Below are positions 1 through 9,771 of a stretch of 22,856 bases of DNA, in pieces. The notes under the pieces are model-generated. The model worked only from the letters and a program-made list of their open reading frames with translations. It did not search any database and was not told the DNA's origin. Within the stretch, counting starts at the first letter, position 1; every line of letters starts with the position of its first letter. The position numbers were made by a program, and so were the translations under genes. The DNA is from Hydnum rufescens UP504 (lineage: Eukaryota > Basidiomycota > Agaricomycetes > Cantharellales > Hydnaceae). The stretch is taken from positions 1 through 22,856 of the forward strand of contig MU129273.1 of assembly GCA_014904985.1 (NCBI GenBank), read 5' to 3'.

Positions 1-1590
1 ATGTGTCCATTGCAAAACTGGAAGGCCATTCTGGTGAGGTTAGAGCCATTGCATTTTCCCCCAATGGATTGCTCCTAGCATCAGCCTCCAATTCTCTCCA
101 ATTGTGGGATGCCATATCTGGTGCATCCATTGCAACACTGGAAGACCATTCTGGTTGGGTGAGAACTATTGCATTCTCACCTGATGGACTTCACCTGGCA
201 TCAGGCTCCACTGATCATACTGTATGATTGTGAGATGGCACATCTGGTGTGTGTGTTGCAGAACTAGAAGGCCATTCTGGTCCAGTTAAAACCATTGCAT
301 TCTCACCTGATGGATTGCACCTGGCATCAGGCTCCAGGGATCATACTGTACGATTATGGGATGGGATATCTGGAAAGCTGATTGCAACACTGGAAGGCCA
401 TTCTGGTTCAGTTAACACCATTGCATTTTCACCTGATGGAGTGCACCTGGCATCAGGCTCTCGGGATAATACTCTACGGTTGTGGGACAGGATATCTGGT
501 GCATCCACTGCAACCCTAGAAGGCCTTTCTTCTCCAATTAGAACTGTTGCCTTTTCTCCTGATGGATTGCTCCTGGCCTCAGGCTCCTATAATGCTGCTC
601 TGCAATTGTGGGATGTTATATCCAGTGTATCTGTTGCAAAACTGGCAAGGCATTCTGATCAGATTAATGCCCTTGCATTTTCACCCAATGGATTGTGCCT
701 GGCATCAGCCTCCCATGACCATACTGTCCAATTATGGGATGCCATATCTGGTGCACCCACTGCAAAATTGGAAGGCCATTCTGGCCCAGTTATCACCATT
801 GCATTTTCCCCTGATGGATTGCACCTGGCCTCAGGCTCCTCTGATCATACTCTCCATTTGTGGGATGCCATATCTGGCACATCCATTGCAAAACTGGAAG
901 GCCATTCTAATTTGGTTGGCACTGCTGCATTTTCACCCAATGGATTGCATCTGGTATCTGGCTCCAATGATTGTACCTTACGATTGTGGGATGCAATATC
1001 TGGGGTGTCCATTGCAAAGCTGGAAGGTCATTTTAATCCAGTGAGGACTGTTGTATTTTCACCCAATGGATTGCACCTGGCCTCAGGCTCATTGGATCAT
1101 ACTATACATTTGTGGGATGCAATGTCTGGTGCACTCATTGCCAAATTAGACTGTCACTCAGCTTATCAGGATTGGGAGATTGCTTTCTCCTTGGATGGCC
1201 TCACTTTGATCTCACACACTGGGGCTGCAACCTTAGCATGGGATTTGACTTCCCAACCTCCCAGTGCCTTACCTCCTTGGGCATGCCAAGCAACCCCCCC
1301 TGTGGCTTTGACTCCTTTTGTATGGTCCCTTAGTGGCCTGCAGATACAAGTGAAGTGGGATGTGTTATGATCATCCCAGACATATATGTCACATCCCAGC
1401 ACATTCAAGCCCTGGGATCATTGCATCAAGTCAGCAAACCCACCCCCGAGTTGCAGTTGGATGCTCAGATGGTCATGTGATAATTCTTGCTGTTCCACAA
1501 GACCCATTTAATTGGCATTTCAGTGAGGAACCAGTTTCTACTAGGCTGGCACCCTGTTTCCCCTCTGCACACCTCCCTCAGGAGTCATGA
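1..1590 (+). pseudogene. WD40-repeat beta-propeller gene, C-terminal part, broken (NACHT/HET-E-like family likely)
   Basis: One reading frame open from the left edge encodes ten consecutive repeats of about 42 residues, each with the pattern LEGHS...IAFSPDGLHLASGS.D.T.RLWD. This is the WD40 signature of a beta-propeller platform for protein interactions. The N-terminal part lies outside the window. In basidiomycetes such tandem near-identical WD40 arrays usually follow a NACHT or other NLR-type domain; that assignment is inference. Repeat 2 carries two stops, TGA at 225-227 and TGA at 231-233, where sister repeats read CGA (Arg) and TGG (Trp). Repeat 1 lacks about three residues. The frame ends at 1368-1370, but propeller-like sequence (HIPAHSSPG, VAVGCSDGHVIILAVPQ) continues in the +1 frame to a stop at 1588-1590, which indicates a 1-nt frameshift near 1366-1372. 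With three lesions this is a pseudogene. Confidence 0.85.
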
Positions 1591-2298
1591 TCCCCCAAGA
1601 CATAGAAGCCCTCCCCCAAGATATACCTTCCTTCCCCCAAGACATGACAGAGAAAGGCATGCCCAAGGCTTCCTAAGGCCTTCCAAAGGCTGAAGCAGAT
1701 GTTCTCCTGATGCAATTGCATCACTGGAATCTAAAGACACAAGGAACAATGTCTTCCCATGATTCTGCTATGCATACATGTACTTGTACTCCATGATTGA
1801 CCCCTTCTAATGATACAGATGCTGTGTAAGACAGTTCTACAAAATTTTCAGCAGATCAGAGCATGACAATCCATTCTACTAAACTTCCCCTTGCTCTAAA
1901 GCCATCAATTGATACTCACTAATTGAAAACCTTAACCTGCAACAGACCAAGGAAGAAATAAGCTGTACCCAACCATTGGTCTTCTATGGTGCACAGAACA
2001 TTAAGATCATGGCTTTCTGGACCACAGTGATATACAGTGATGCCTAGAATAACATATGTGAGACTGGGCCAGCTCTAAACAAGTTCCAGTATACCAACCT
2101 TAGGTCTAACACAAGCTTGAAATTCTTCTTGTTTATGACATTTGCATGCACATGCAGTAATATTTCAAACACTCAGTTTTAACTTTGTACAATACCTTGC
2201 AACTGCAGGGATCACATCCAACCATGCCAGACATTCTTGGAGGGTAAAAGATGAGGTATGAATGAATGTCATGGAATAGTTGAATTGGCACTAGATGG
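1591..2298. other. Gene-free stretch
   Basis: No open frame with recognisable protein character was found on either strand. A short imperfect repeat built on CCCCCAAGACAT occurs near 1594-1650. I see no CG dinucleotide here. It is probably decayed sequence downstream of the WD40 pseudogene. Confidence 0.5.
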
Positions 2299-2306
2299 AA
2301 TATGCC
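2299..2306. repeat. 8-bp target-site duplication, left copy
   Basis: AATATGCC directly precedes the left terminus of the foldback element. The same 8 bp follow its right terminus at 3896-3903. This marks an insertion into what was ATGG-AATATGCC-TGCATT. Confidence 0.9.
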
Positions 2307-3895
2307 CACCTAATGCACCCTCAAAATAGTACCTCTTCAGTGGTTTGAGCTTGCATCTGCAAACCACCTAAGAGGTGTTCTGAGTATAGGCATGTCTAAG
2401 ACATGCCTGAGGGGTATTTTTGGGGAATTTTTTTTCTCAGTTCACTATATAGACATGTCTAAAATAGTCTGCCACAGGCACCACCTGGGAGGGTTTGTTT
2501 ACCAGCTGGAGAGTGTTACAGGTCTACTGTAATTTAGGCATGTCTAATAAGATATTTTCTGGAGCCTTAGAGGTGTCTATCATCCTTACTGTGTGTCTAC
2601 TGGTGTCTAAACCAACATTTTGAGCCAAGACCTCTGGTGGCAGTACTCATAGGTGTCTAATGTTGTCTAGATCCAATAATAATCCAATAATAATGGTGCT
2701 ATTGTGGATGCATGTCTACTAGTGTCTAAATTAAAAGAAAGGCATCTGCTCAGGGGGAGATCATTAGATGGTGTATAATGGTGTCTAATTCAACACTTGT
2801 GGTACTCTTGTGGATGTGTGCACAGTAATGTCTAAATCAAACTTTTTGACATAAGGGCCCCTGCTCAGGTGACATCATTAGGTGGTGTCTAATGGTGTCT
2901 AAATCAAACATTTTGACATAAAGGCACTTGCTCAGGTTGCAGTACTAAGAGATGTCTAATGGTGTCTAGATCAATAATTGTGGGACCATTGCAGATGTGT
3001 GTCTACTAGTGTCCAAATCAAAACAAAGGCAACTGCTTGGACAACATCATTAGGTGTCTCATGGAGTCTAATGCTGTCTAAATCAATAGTGGTGGTTGCT
3101 CCTGTGCATGTCTGTCTACTAATCTACACCTAGAGATGTCTAGACCCCTAATGATGTTGTCCAAGCAGTTGCCTTTGTTTTGATTTGGACACTAGTAGAC
3201 ACACATCTGCAATGGTCCCACAATTATTGATCTAGACACCATTAGACATCTCTTAGTACTGCAACCTGAGCAAGTGCCTTTATGTCAAAATGTTTGATTT
3301 AGACACCATTAGACACCACCTAATGATGTCACCTGAGCAGGGGCCCTTATGTCAAAAAGTTTGATTTAGACATTACTGTGCACACATCCACAAGAGTACC
3401 ACAAGTGTTGAATTAGACACCATTATACACCATCTAATGATCTCCCCCTGAGCAGATGCCTTTCTTTTAATTTAGACACTAGTAGACATGCATCCACAAT
3501 AGCACCATTATTATTGGATTATTATTGGATCTAGACAACATTAGACACCTATGAGTACTGCCACCAGAGGTCTTGGGCTCAAAATGTTGATTTAGACACC
3601 AGTAGACACACAGTAAGGATGATAGACACCTCTAAGGCTCCAGAAAATATCTTATTAGACATGCCTAAATTACAGTAGACCTGTAACACTCTCCAGCTGG
3701 TAAACAAACCCTCCCAGGTGGTGCCTGTGGCAGACTATTTTAGACATGTCTATATAGTGAATTGAGAAAAAAAATTCCCCAAAAATACCCCTCAGGCATG
3801 TCTTAGACATGCCTATACTCAGAACACCTCTTAGGTGGTTTGCAGATGCAAGCTCAAACCACCAAAGAGGTACTATTTTGAGGGTGCATTAGGTG
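2307..3895. mobile_element. Foldback (giant palindromic) non-autonomous DNA transposon
   Basis: The left arm (2307-3054) and right arm (3147-3895) are reverse complements of each other over about 748 bp. The only differences I could see are a few scattered mismatches and indels. A 92-nt spacer separates them. The termini read CACCTAATGCACCCTC inward, and an 8-bp target duplication (AATATGCC) flanks the element exactly. No coding sequence is present. Both arms are filled with the motif TGTCTA (mostly TGTCTAAT, TGTCTAAA, TGTCTAGA), which looks like subterminal transposase-binding repeats. TSDs of 8 bp are known for hAT and for Zisupton (KDZ) elements. The termini do not fit the usual hAT start, so mobilisation by a KDZ transposase is possible but unproven. 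A non-palindromic relative lies at 7853-9252. Confidence 0.9.
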
Positions 3896-3903
3896 AATAT
3901 GCC
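3896..3903. repeat. 8-bp target-site duplication, right copy
   Basis: AATATGCC is identical to 2299-2306 and abuts the right terminus of the foldback element. Confidence 0.9.
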
Positions 3904-5405
3904 TGCATTTGATACATTCTTGGATGGAGTCAAAGTCCATGGAGAAAACTCAAGGGCTAATTGTTAGTGAAAAGGGTAGCAGGGGGCTGCCCAACAGCCT
4001 TGGATCTGGAAGATATTACAAGAATCAAAGTGTTAGGCCACATATTGGAGCAACAGTTGCACTTGCTGGTATTCAAACAGAAAGCAGAAATATCCCATGA
4101 TTAATAAAGTGACCATTCACCCATTGACACCATCTGCATAATCCAAGAGTTGATTGTATGGTCTGACATATTCTAAACATTTTATAATTGCAAGATCCAT
4201 GGAAAGGAAAACAGATTTCACAATCCTATGGGGCAGAGGACACATCTACAACACCTTTGAGGGAAGAACTCAAAGAAAGGAGGGACATGGGAGAGATGAA
4301 ATGCAAATATGGACATCAAAATTTGGACCTCTTAGGTTGGCTTTCACTATGCCAAAAGGGAGCTAAGAGGTCAGTAGTATTTCAAGGAGCAACTTGGAAT
4401 TTGAGTAGGAGCTGCATCATCACTCCCATAGCCCAATGCTGTGGCTGCTGTTCCCTGTGGCGTAGCTCCATTCCAGATCATGGAGCTACTGAATTGATCA
4501 TGTACAGCTACCTTTCAGCCCAAACATTGGGAGGAGGATCCATAACTAAAAGGAGCTGCTGCACAATGCAAGGGAAAGGCTGCTTGGTGGCATGCATCAG
4601 CTGCATCAAAAATCACTCTCAGCAGCTCCTTAGAATCTCATCCATGGAGCTTATCCCTTCATTATCATCAGCACCTCTAAGATACCCAGAAGTACCATTC
4701 TCTGCAGATTCAGCTTCTGATCTTTTCCTGCAGCTCCTGTCTTGCACACTGAAGGGCCTGTTTCTAAATGATGGAGCTCCATGTCAATGCAGAGGAGCTG
4801 CCTCTGGACATCCATTGGCTGCATCAAAACTTATGCTCAGCAGCTCCTTAGAATCTCATCCATGGAGCTTATCCCTTCATTATCATTAGCTCCTCCAGGA
4901 TACCCAGAAGTACCATTTTCTGAAAATTCACCTGCACTTTTGCCTCTTCAGCTGCTAATCTTCCCCTGCAGCTCCTGTCTTACACACTGAAGAGCTTGTT
5001 TCCAGATAATGGAGCTCCATGTCAATGCAATCTCATGGATGGAGCTCATTCCTTGATTGTCATTCAGCCTGGTCAGCCATTTTCAGTACCTAAAGTAGGC
5101 CCAAAAATGAGTCATGGAATGAGCCTAGTTAGGCTGAGAGAGCCTGGGGCCCCAAAGTAATATTAAACATGGCTATTTCTGGGAGCAATTCAATGTACTT
5201 TAGGCTTATTTTGGGCTTTGGGGCCCCAAGATGCTTAGGCCTATTACATCTCTGGGGCCCCATGGAAGTTAGGTACCTTTAGGCCTCTGGGCCCCCAATT
5301 GACAAGGAACTTGCACAAAATCCTACCTGGCACACCCAGTTTGGGTTGGGACTCACAGAAGACTCACTGAATAAGGTTCATTCATCTATTGGCAAAACTA
5401 ATACA
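3904..5405. other. Geneless stretch with a duplicated segment
   Basis: Open frames of up to 233 codons exist on the plus strand, but they have no domain, lie over duplicated sequence and lack protein-like composition, so I do not call a gene. The stretch holds the 218-bp-spaced direct repeat listed separately. Between about 5150 and 5300 it also has three or more GGGGCCCC-type palindromes. It borders the 3' end of KDZ-1 and may contain that transposon's right-hand non-coding end. Confidence 0.5.
4600..5028. repeat. Direct duplication of about 0.2 kb (two copies)
   Basis: Copy one runs about 4600-4790 and copy two about 4818-5028. Both begin GCTGCATCAAAA and end GGAGCTCCATGTCAATGC, offset by 218 bp at the start. 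Long identical blocks (for example at 4621-4668 and 4839-4886) alternate with diverged stretches and small indels. Similarity is roughly 85% by eye. No function was recognised. Confidence 0.75.
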
Positions 5406-7852
5406 TTAAACAATATTTCCAAGTCCTACCCCATCAAGCTGATCAAGAGCATTCAGTATCATGATATCAACCTCTTTTGGAGCCTCCTCCACTTCCCCTC
5501 CATCATCATCATCAGAGCTTGCATCATCTGACACCTCATCAATCACTGCTAGCTCCCCAAGGTCTTGAGATGTCCTGGCACTACAACCCTCCTGAGGTAT
5601 TGATGGTGGCATTGGCATTACATCCCACTCCAGGCTGCCATCAGCTGCTGGTAACCCAATAGCATCCTCCTTCCAGTGAATACCAAGATCATAGAGGTAG
5701 TTGAGGCAGACCAATAGGAAGTGTTTGACATCTGAATCTGAGTGTGCTGTCAGCATCATTACACCATAGTGAACAATACTAACACACCTGAGGACAGATC
5801 ACAGGCCCTCTTAGTAGCTGTAAATTCAGACTTATACCAAGCATGCAAATTTGAGTGTTCCATGCAACATCTAAGCAGATCCTGCTTGCAGTTGATGGCC
5901 TCCTGTGCTGCTGTAATACCAGTACACAGAGACTCATCCTCCAGCCAGTCAGGTACTTTCCCATCAGGGAAATCAGCAATATAGACATCTTCCCACAGAG
6001 GCTGATCTACATCCATCTTCAACAAGCCTTCTGATTCTATCTCCTGAGGTACATAGGGACCACTTGGAATGCCATTTTTCCCTCTCATACTGACAAGCTG
6101 CCGGATCTTCTCATTGTACCACTTCAGTGTTGCCTGGATTGCAGGCATATGATCTTTCACAGCCTTGTCAATGTGGGCCCTTGTGTTTTGATCTGAAGAC
6201 AACCATGACTTGGTCAGGGGAGAATGAAGCATCTTGATCTGTAATACACACCTAGCTTCTGATTAGTGTGGGCCCTATCCAGAGAACTAAGTTTGAACTT
6301 TCATGTGCAGAGCTTAGTGAGAAGTTGGGCTCTGAGGACATGGAGATTGAGTTTCACATTGATCCATGAGCTTCTTTTCATCTCCTCAAGTGTCTTGAGG
6401 GACATTGGATCCAAGGCCCTTAATGTATCCACCTTTTGTGCCATACTGCTCTCCACCTTTCAAAGAGCTTCCTTCATCTCATCAATCTTATTCCTCAGAG
6501 CAGTAGACACTGCCACCTCAGAATCCCGCCACACTGTCTCAAGGGCTTCTGCATTCAGGTCTTCTAGTTGCAAGGTCAACAGGTCTGCTGTTTCCAATAA
6601 TGTAAGAATCTGTTCAACTGCACAAGCCCCCATCCTCTTTGATTGGCCTGATCAATTACTCACATAATGAGCATACACATGTTACTCAAGCATCATTGTG
6701 TAGCACTTATGAGTGATAGACTTGCTCTGATAGTCTCTCTGAGCCTTGAACTGGGCAAGGAGATACTGGACAGAATTGTTGCCTAGTTTTCCCTCTGCTT
6801 CATAGAGATGCTCACTTGCCCTTGAAACTTGTTCTTGGAGCCACTTTGCCACACCTTCTTGCTTCAGTTGACCAATATGTTCAACTTGAAGGTCTATGAT
6901 AAATAATCTACAATGATGCTACAAGGTAATCAGTATTACTGAGCCACTGCAACTACATTGAACTTCAAGCAACTCACCCCAGTGACTCAAAGGCATGGAA
7001 TAAGCTTCATGAGTTCACTCCAGAAGTGCTCACAGCCCTCCCCATCTGAAAGACCCAGAGCTCTGCTTTCCTAGGGTGATAACATAGTTGGCATATCCAC
7101 TGGTGGCCATAGGCATGAAAAATTGAGACACCAAAAGAAATCCGATCCAGCCATTTGGGCATAAACTGCCACTTGACTAGACTTCTTTGAAGTGTGCAAG
7201 CCATGTCATATAGTAGACTGACCCTCCAAGATTCCAGTAGCTCTCGTAACAAGGCAGCAATGAGCATGTAGGCATAAAACTGTTTTTCTCCAGCCATCAC
7301 CATGTTTGCAAGAAATATTGCCCTATCATGCTGACAGGAGTGCCATGACACCAGTAGAGTTGAACTTCTGAGTAGATGCTTTGATTCGACTTCCATCTGT
7401 GGCTATGAATGACTCTAGACACTGGTCAAGAGCTGACACAGGCAACTTCATCCCTGATTTGATGTGGTCCTCCTTGTCAGGAACAGTGTCATCCTCTGTC
7501 ATTTGTGCAACCTTCCTCTTTGTGCCAGCCTTAGTAGCCTTTGCTGGGTGCATAGAATTAATCTTTGTCTCCCACTCAGCCAAGTGTTCATCACTGAGCC
7601 ATATAGTCCTAGGAGACTGGACTAGAGGATCCCAAGTGCCTGTTTCTCCTTTATGCCCTGCTCTTCTGTCCAGATCATGATTTTGCTTCAATTGGAAGTT
7701 TGTATCTATGCAGACAATGCAAGAAACACTGGGAAACAGAAGCAGTCAGTGCATTGCCTTTTCAGAGGGAAAGAATCTTGATTCACAGGAGATCTTCCAC
7801 ATGATTTCCCCCAAAACACAGGGGGCAATGAGACTGCAAGTACAGGCTGGGC
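5406..7852 (-). pseudogene. KDZ-superfamily transposase, 5'-truncated and multiply mutated (KDZ-1)
   Basis: A degenerate RNase H-fold transposase of the Kyakuja-Dileera-Zisupton class. It can be modelled as exons 7852-7787, 7728-6978, 6918-6252, 6192-5788 and 5737-5406, with GT-AG introns of 50-59 nt in consistent phase. It retains the CPLCFGG zinc cluster, the first catalytic Asp in VCIDTNFQLK (codon 7704-7706), the second in LLYDMAC, and the Glu region DGEGCEHFW. An acidic C-terminus follows (DDASSDDDDGGEVEE). Lesions include a +1 insertion near 7337, a -1 deletion in the G run just before DGEGCE (about 7050), and in-frame stops at 6987-6989 (L*VTG), 6682-6684, 6652-6654, 6460-6462 and 6301-6303. 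Most are TGA where Arg is expected. The N-terminal exons are missing because the reading frame is cut at 7852/7853 by the neighbouring element. Function is certainly lost. Confidence 0.88.
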
Positions 7853-9252
7853 CACCTAATGCACCCTCAAAACAGTACCTCTTAGGTGGTTTGAGTTTGC
7901 ATCTGGAAACCACCTAAGAGGTGTTCTGAGTATAGGCGTGTCTAAGACACGCCTGAGGAGTATTTTTAGGGAATTTTTTTCTAAGTTCACTATATAGACA
8001 TGTCTAAAATAGCCCACCACAGGCGCCGCCCGGGAGGGTTTGTTCACCAGCTGGAGAGTGTTACAGGTCTAATTTAGGCATGTCTAATAAGATATTTTCT
8101 GGAGCCTTAGAGGTGTCTATCATCTGTACTGTGTGTCTACTGGTGTCTAAATCAAACATTTTGAGCCCAAGGCCCCCAGTGGCAGCACTAATAGGTGTCT
8201 AATGGTGTCTACTAGTGTCTAAATTAAAACAAAGGCATCTCATGGTGTCTAATAGTGTCTAATAGTATCTAAATCAAACATTTTGAGCCCAAGGCCCCCA
8301 GTGGCAGTACTAATAGGTGTCTAATGGTGTCTACTTGTGTCTAAATTAAAACAAAGGCATCTCATGGTGTTTAATAGTGTCTAATAGTATCTAAATCAAA
8401 CATTTTGAGCCCAAGGCCCCCAGTGGCAGTACTAATAGGTGTCTAATGGTGTCTACTTGTGTCTAAATTAAAACAAAGGCATCTCATGGTGTCTAATAGT
8501 GTCTAATAGCATCTAAATCAAACATTTTGAGCCCAAGGCCCCCAGTGGCAGTACTAATAGGTGTCTAATGGTGTCTACTTGTGTCTAAATTAAAACAAAG
8601 GCATCTCATGGTGTCTAATAGTGTCTAAATCAAACATTTTCCCAGGGCCCCTGCTTGGGTCATGGTACTGGTGGGGGTCTAATGGTGTCTAGATCAATAA
8701 TCATGGTACTATTTCAGGTGCATGTCTACTGTCTAAATTGAAACAAAAGCATCTGCTCAGGGGACATCATTAGGTGGTGTCTCATGGTGTCTAATGTCTA
8801 AGTCAACACTTGTGGATGCATGCCTACTGGTGTCTAAATCAAACATTTTGGCACCAAGGCACCTGCTCAGGTGGCATTACTAAGAGGTGTCTAATGGTGT
8901 CTAGATCCCTTAATTGTGGCTTAAATTGTGGGACTCTGGTGGATGCCTGCCTAGTAATGTCTAAATCAAACTTTTTGACATAAGGGCACCTACTCAGGTG
9001 ACATCATTAGGTGGTGTCTAATGGTGTCTAAATCAAACATTTGACATAAAGGCACCTGCTCAGGTGGGAGTACTAAGAGATGTCTAATGGTGTCTAGATC
9101 AGTAATTGTGGGACCATTGCAGATGTGCATCTACTAGTGTCCAAATCAAAACAAAGGCAACTGCTTGGATGACATCATTAGGTGTTTCATGGAGTCTAAT
9201 GCTGTCTAAATCAATAGTTGTGGTTGCTCCTGTGGATGTCTGTCTACTACTA
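7853..9252. mobile_element. Second copy of the foldback family, left half plus centre only
   Basis: From 7853 the sequence repeats the left terminus (CACCTAATGCACCCTC), the left arm and the central spacer of the 2307-3895 element, in the same orientation. Homology stops near 9252, so no inverted right arm and no right terminus are seen. It carries the same TGTCTA motifs and an internal tandem expansion (8139-8640). It retains CpG sites (about 7937-7955 and 8023-8034) that read TpG or CpA in the palindromic copy. The 8 bp before it (GGCTGGGC) belong to the KDZ-1 exon; no matching duplication was found downstream. It may resemble the ancestral arrangement from which the palindrome arose by inverted duplication. 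Confidence 0.82.
8139..8640. repeat. 122-bp tandem repeat, about four units
   Basis: The landmark TTGAGCCCAAGGCCCC recurs at about 8161, 8283, 8405 and 8527, giving a 122-bp period. Units are nearly identical, and each contains several TGTCTAA motifs. The palindromic copy at 2307 has only one equivalent unit, so this is a local expansion within the second copy. Confidence 0.85.
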
Positions 9253-9540
9253 ATCTCTGACCCAAAGGTGCTTGTTCAGGTGCCCTAGGTAGGGTCCAAA
9301 TGGTCTCTACATGAATAACCCCTGCAGGTGCTGCCAGAATGTTTGTGAGAAAATCATGGAAGAACTTGGACTTGAACACAGATTCAGTCTGCCCATTGGC
9401 CCCCCTCCCTTTCTCATTGGGGGGTTTCTATTAGGGTACTAGGGGGTGAATTAATCCACAACCAGCATTTCAATAGTCCCTCATATGATCCTTTGCAGTA
9501 TCATGCATAGACATGCCTAGATATTCTGAAACTGGTCTAA
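9253..9540. other. Gene-free junction
   Basis: This lies between the end of foldback-family homology and the 10-bp array. I see no open frame with protein character and no continuation of KDZ-1's missing N-terminal exons on the minus strand. It contains short C-rich and G-rich runs near 9400-9450. Confidence 0.4.
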
Positions 9541-9700
9541 ACATGTGTCTATACATGTCTAGGTGTGTCTAGGTGTGTCTAGATGTGTCTAGGCATGTCT
9601 AGATGTGTCTAGGCATGTCTAGATGTGTCTAGGCATGTCTAGATGTGTCTAGGCATGTCTAGACATGTCTAGGCATGTCTAGACATGTCTAGGCATGCCT
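9541..9700. repeat. Exact 10-bp-period array of TGTCT(A) motifs
   Basis: Sixteen consecutive 10-bp blocks end in TGTCT (the last in TGCCT). They alternate mainly between AGATGTGTCT and AGGCATGTCT, giving a 20-bp higher-order unit. The rightmost blocks become AGACATGTCT, itself a palindrome. The array shares the TGTCTA core with the foldback family and ends 71 bp from the stop codon of KDZ-2 (9772). It may be a subterminal transposase-binding array. Confidence 0.85.
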
Positions 9701-9771
9701 AGTTGTACCCATGCCCATCAGCCTTGGACCTCATTGTGCCGCTGGATTAGGACTTATCTAGAATGGATCTA

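Noticed and set aside
547..1044. 165-codon open frame within the WD40 region
   Set aside because: It is an out-of-frame shadow of the WD40 repeats. Its apparent repeats (HFHPMDC, NYGMPYL) are the same DNA read in another frame.
4188..4889. 233-codon plus-strand open frame
   Set aside because: It lies across the duplicated segment and has no domain, no intron logic and unlikely composition. A second frame mirrors it in the duplicate.
9541..9700. CRISPR-like regular array
   Set aside because: There are no unique spacers; it is a continuous 10-bp tandem repeat in a eukaryotic context.
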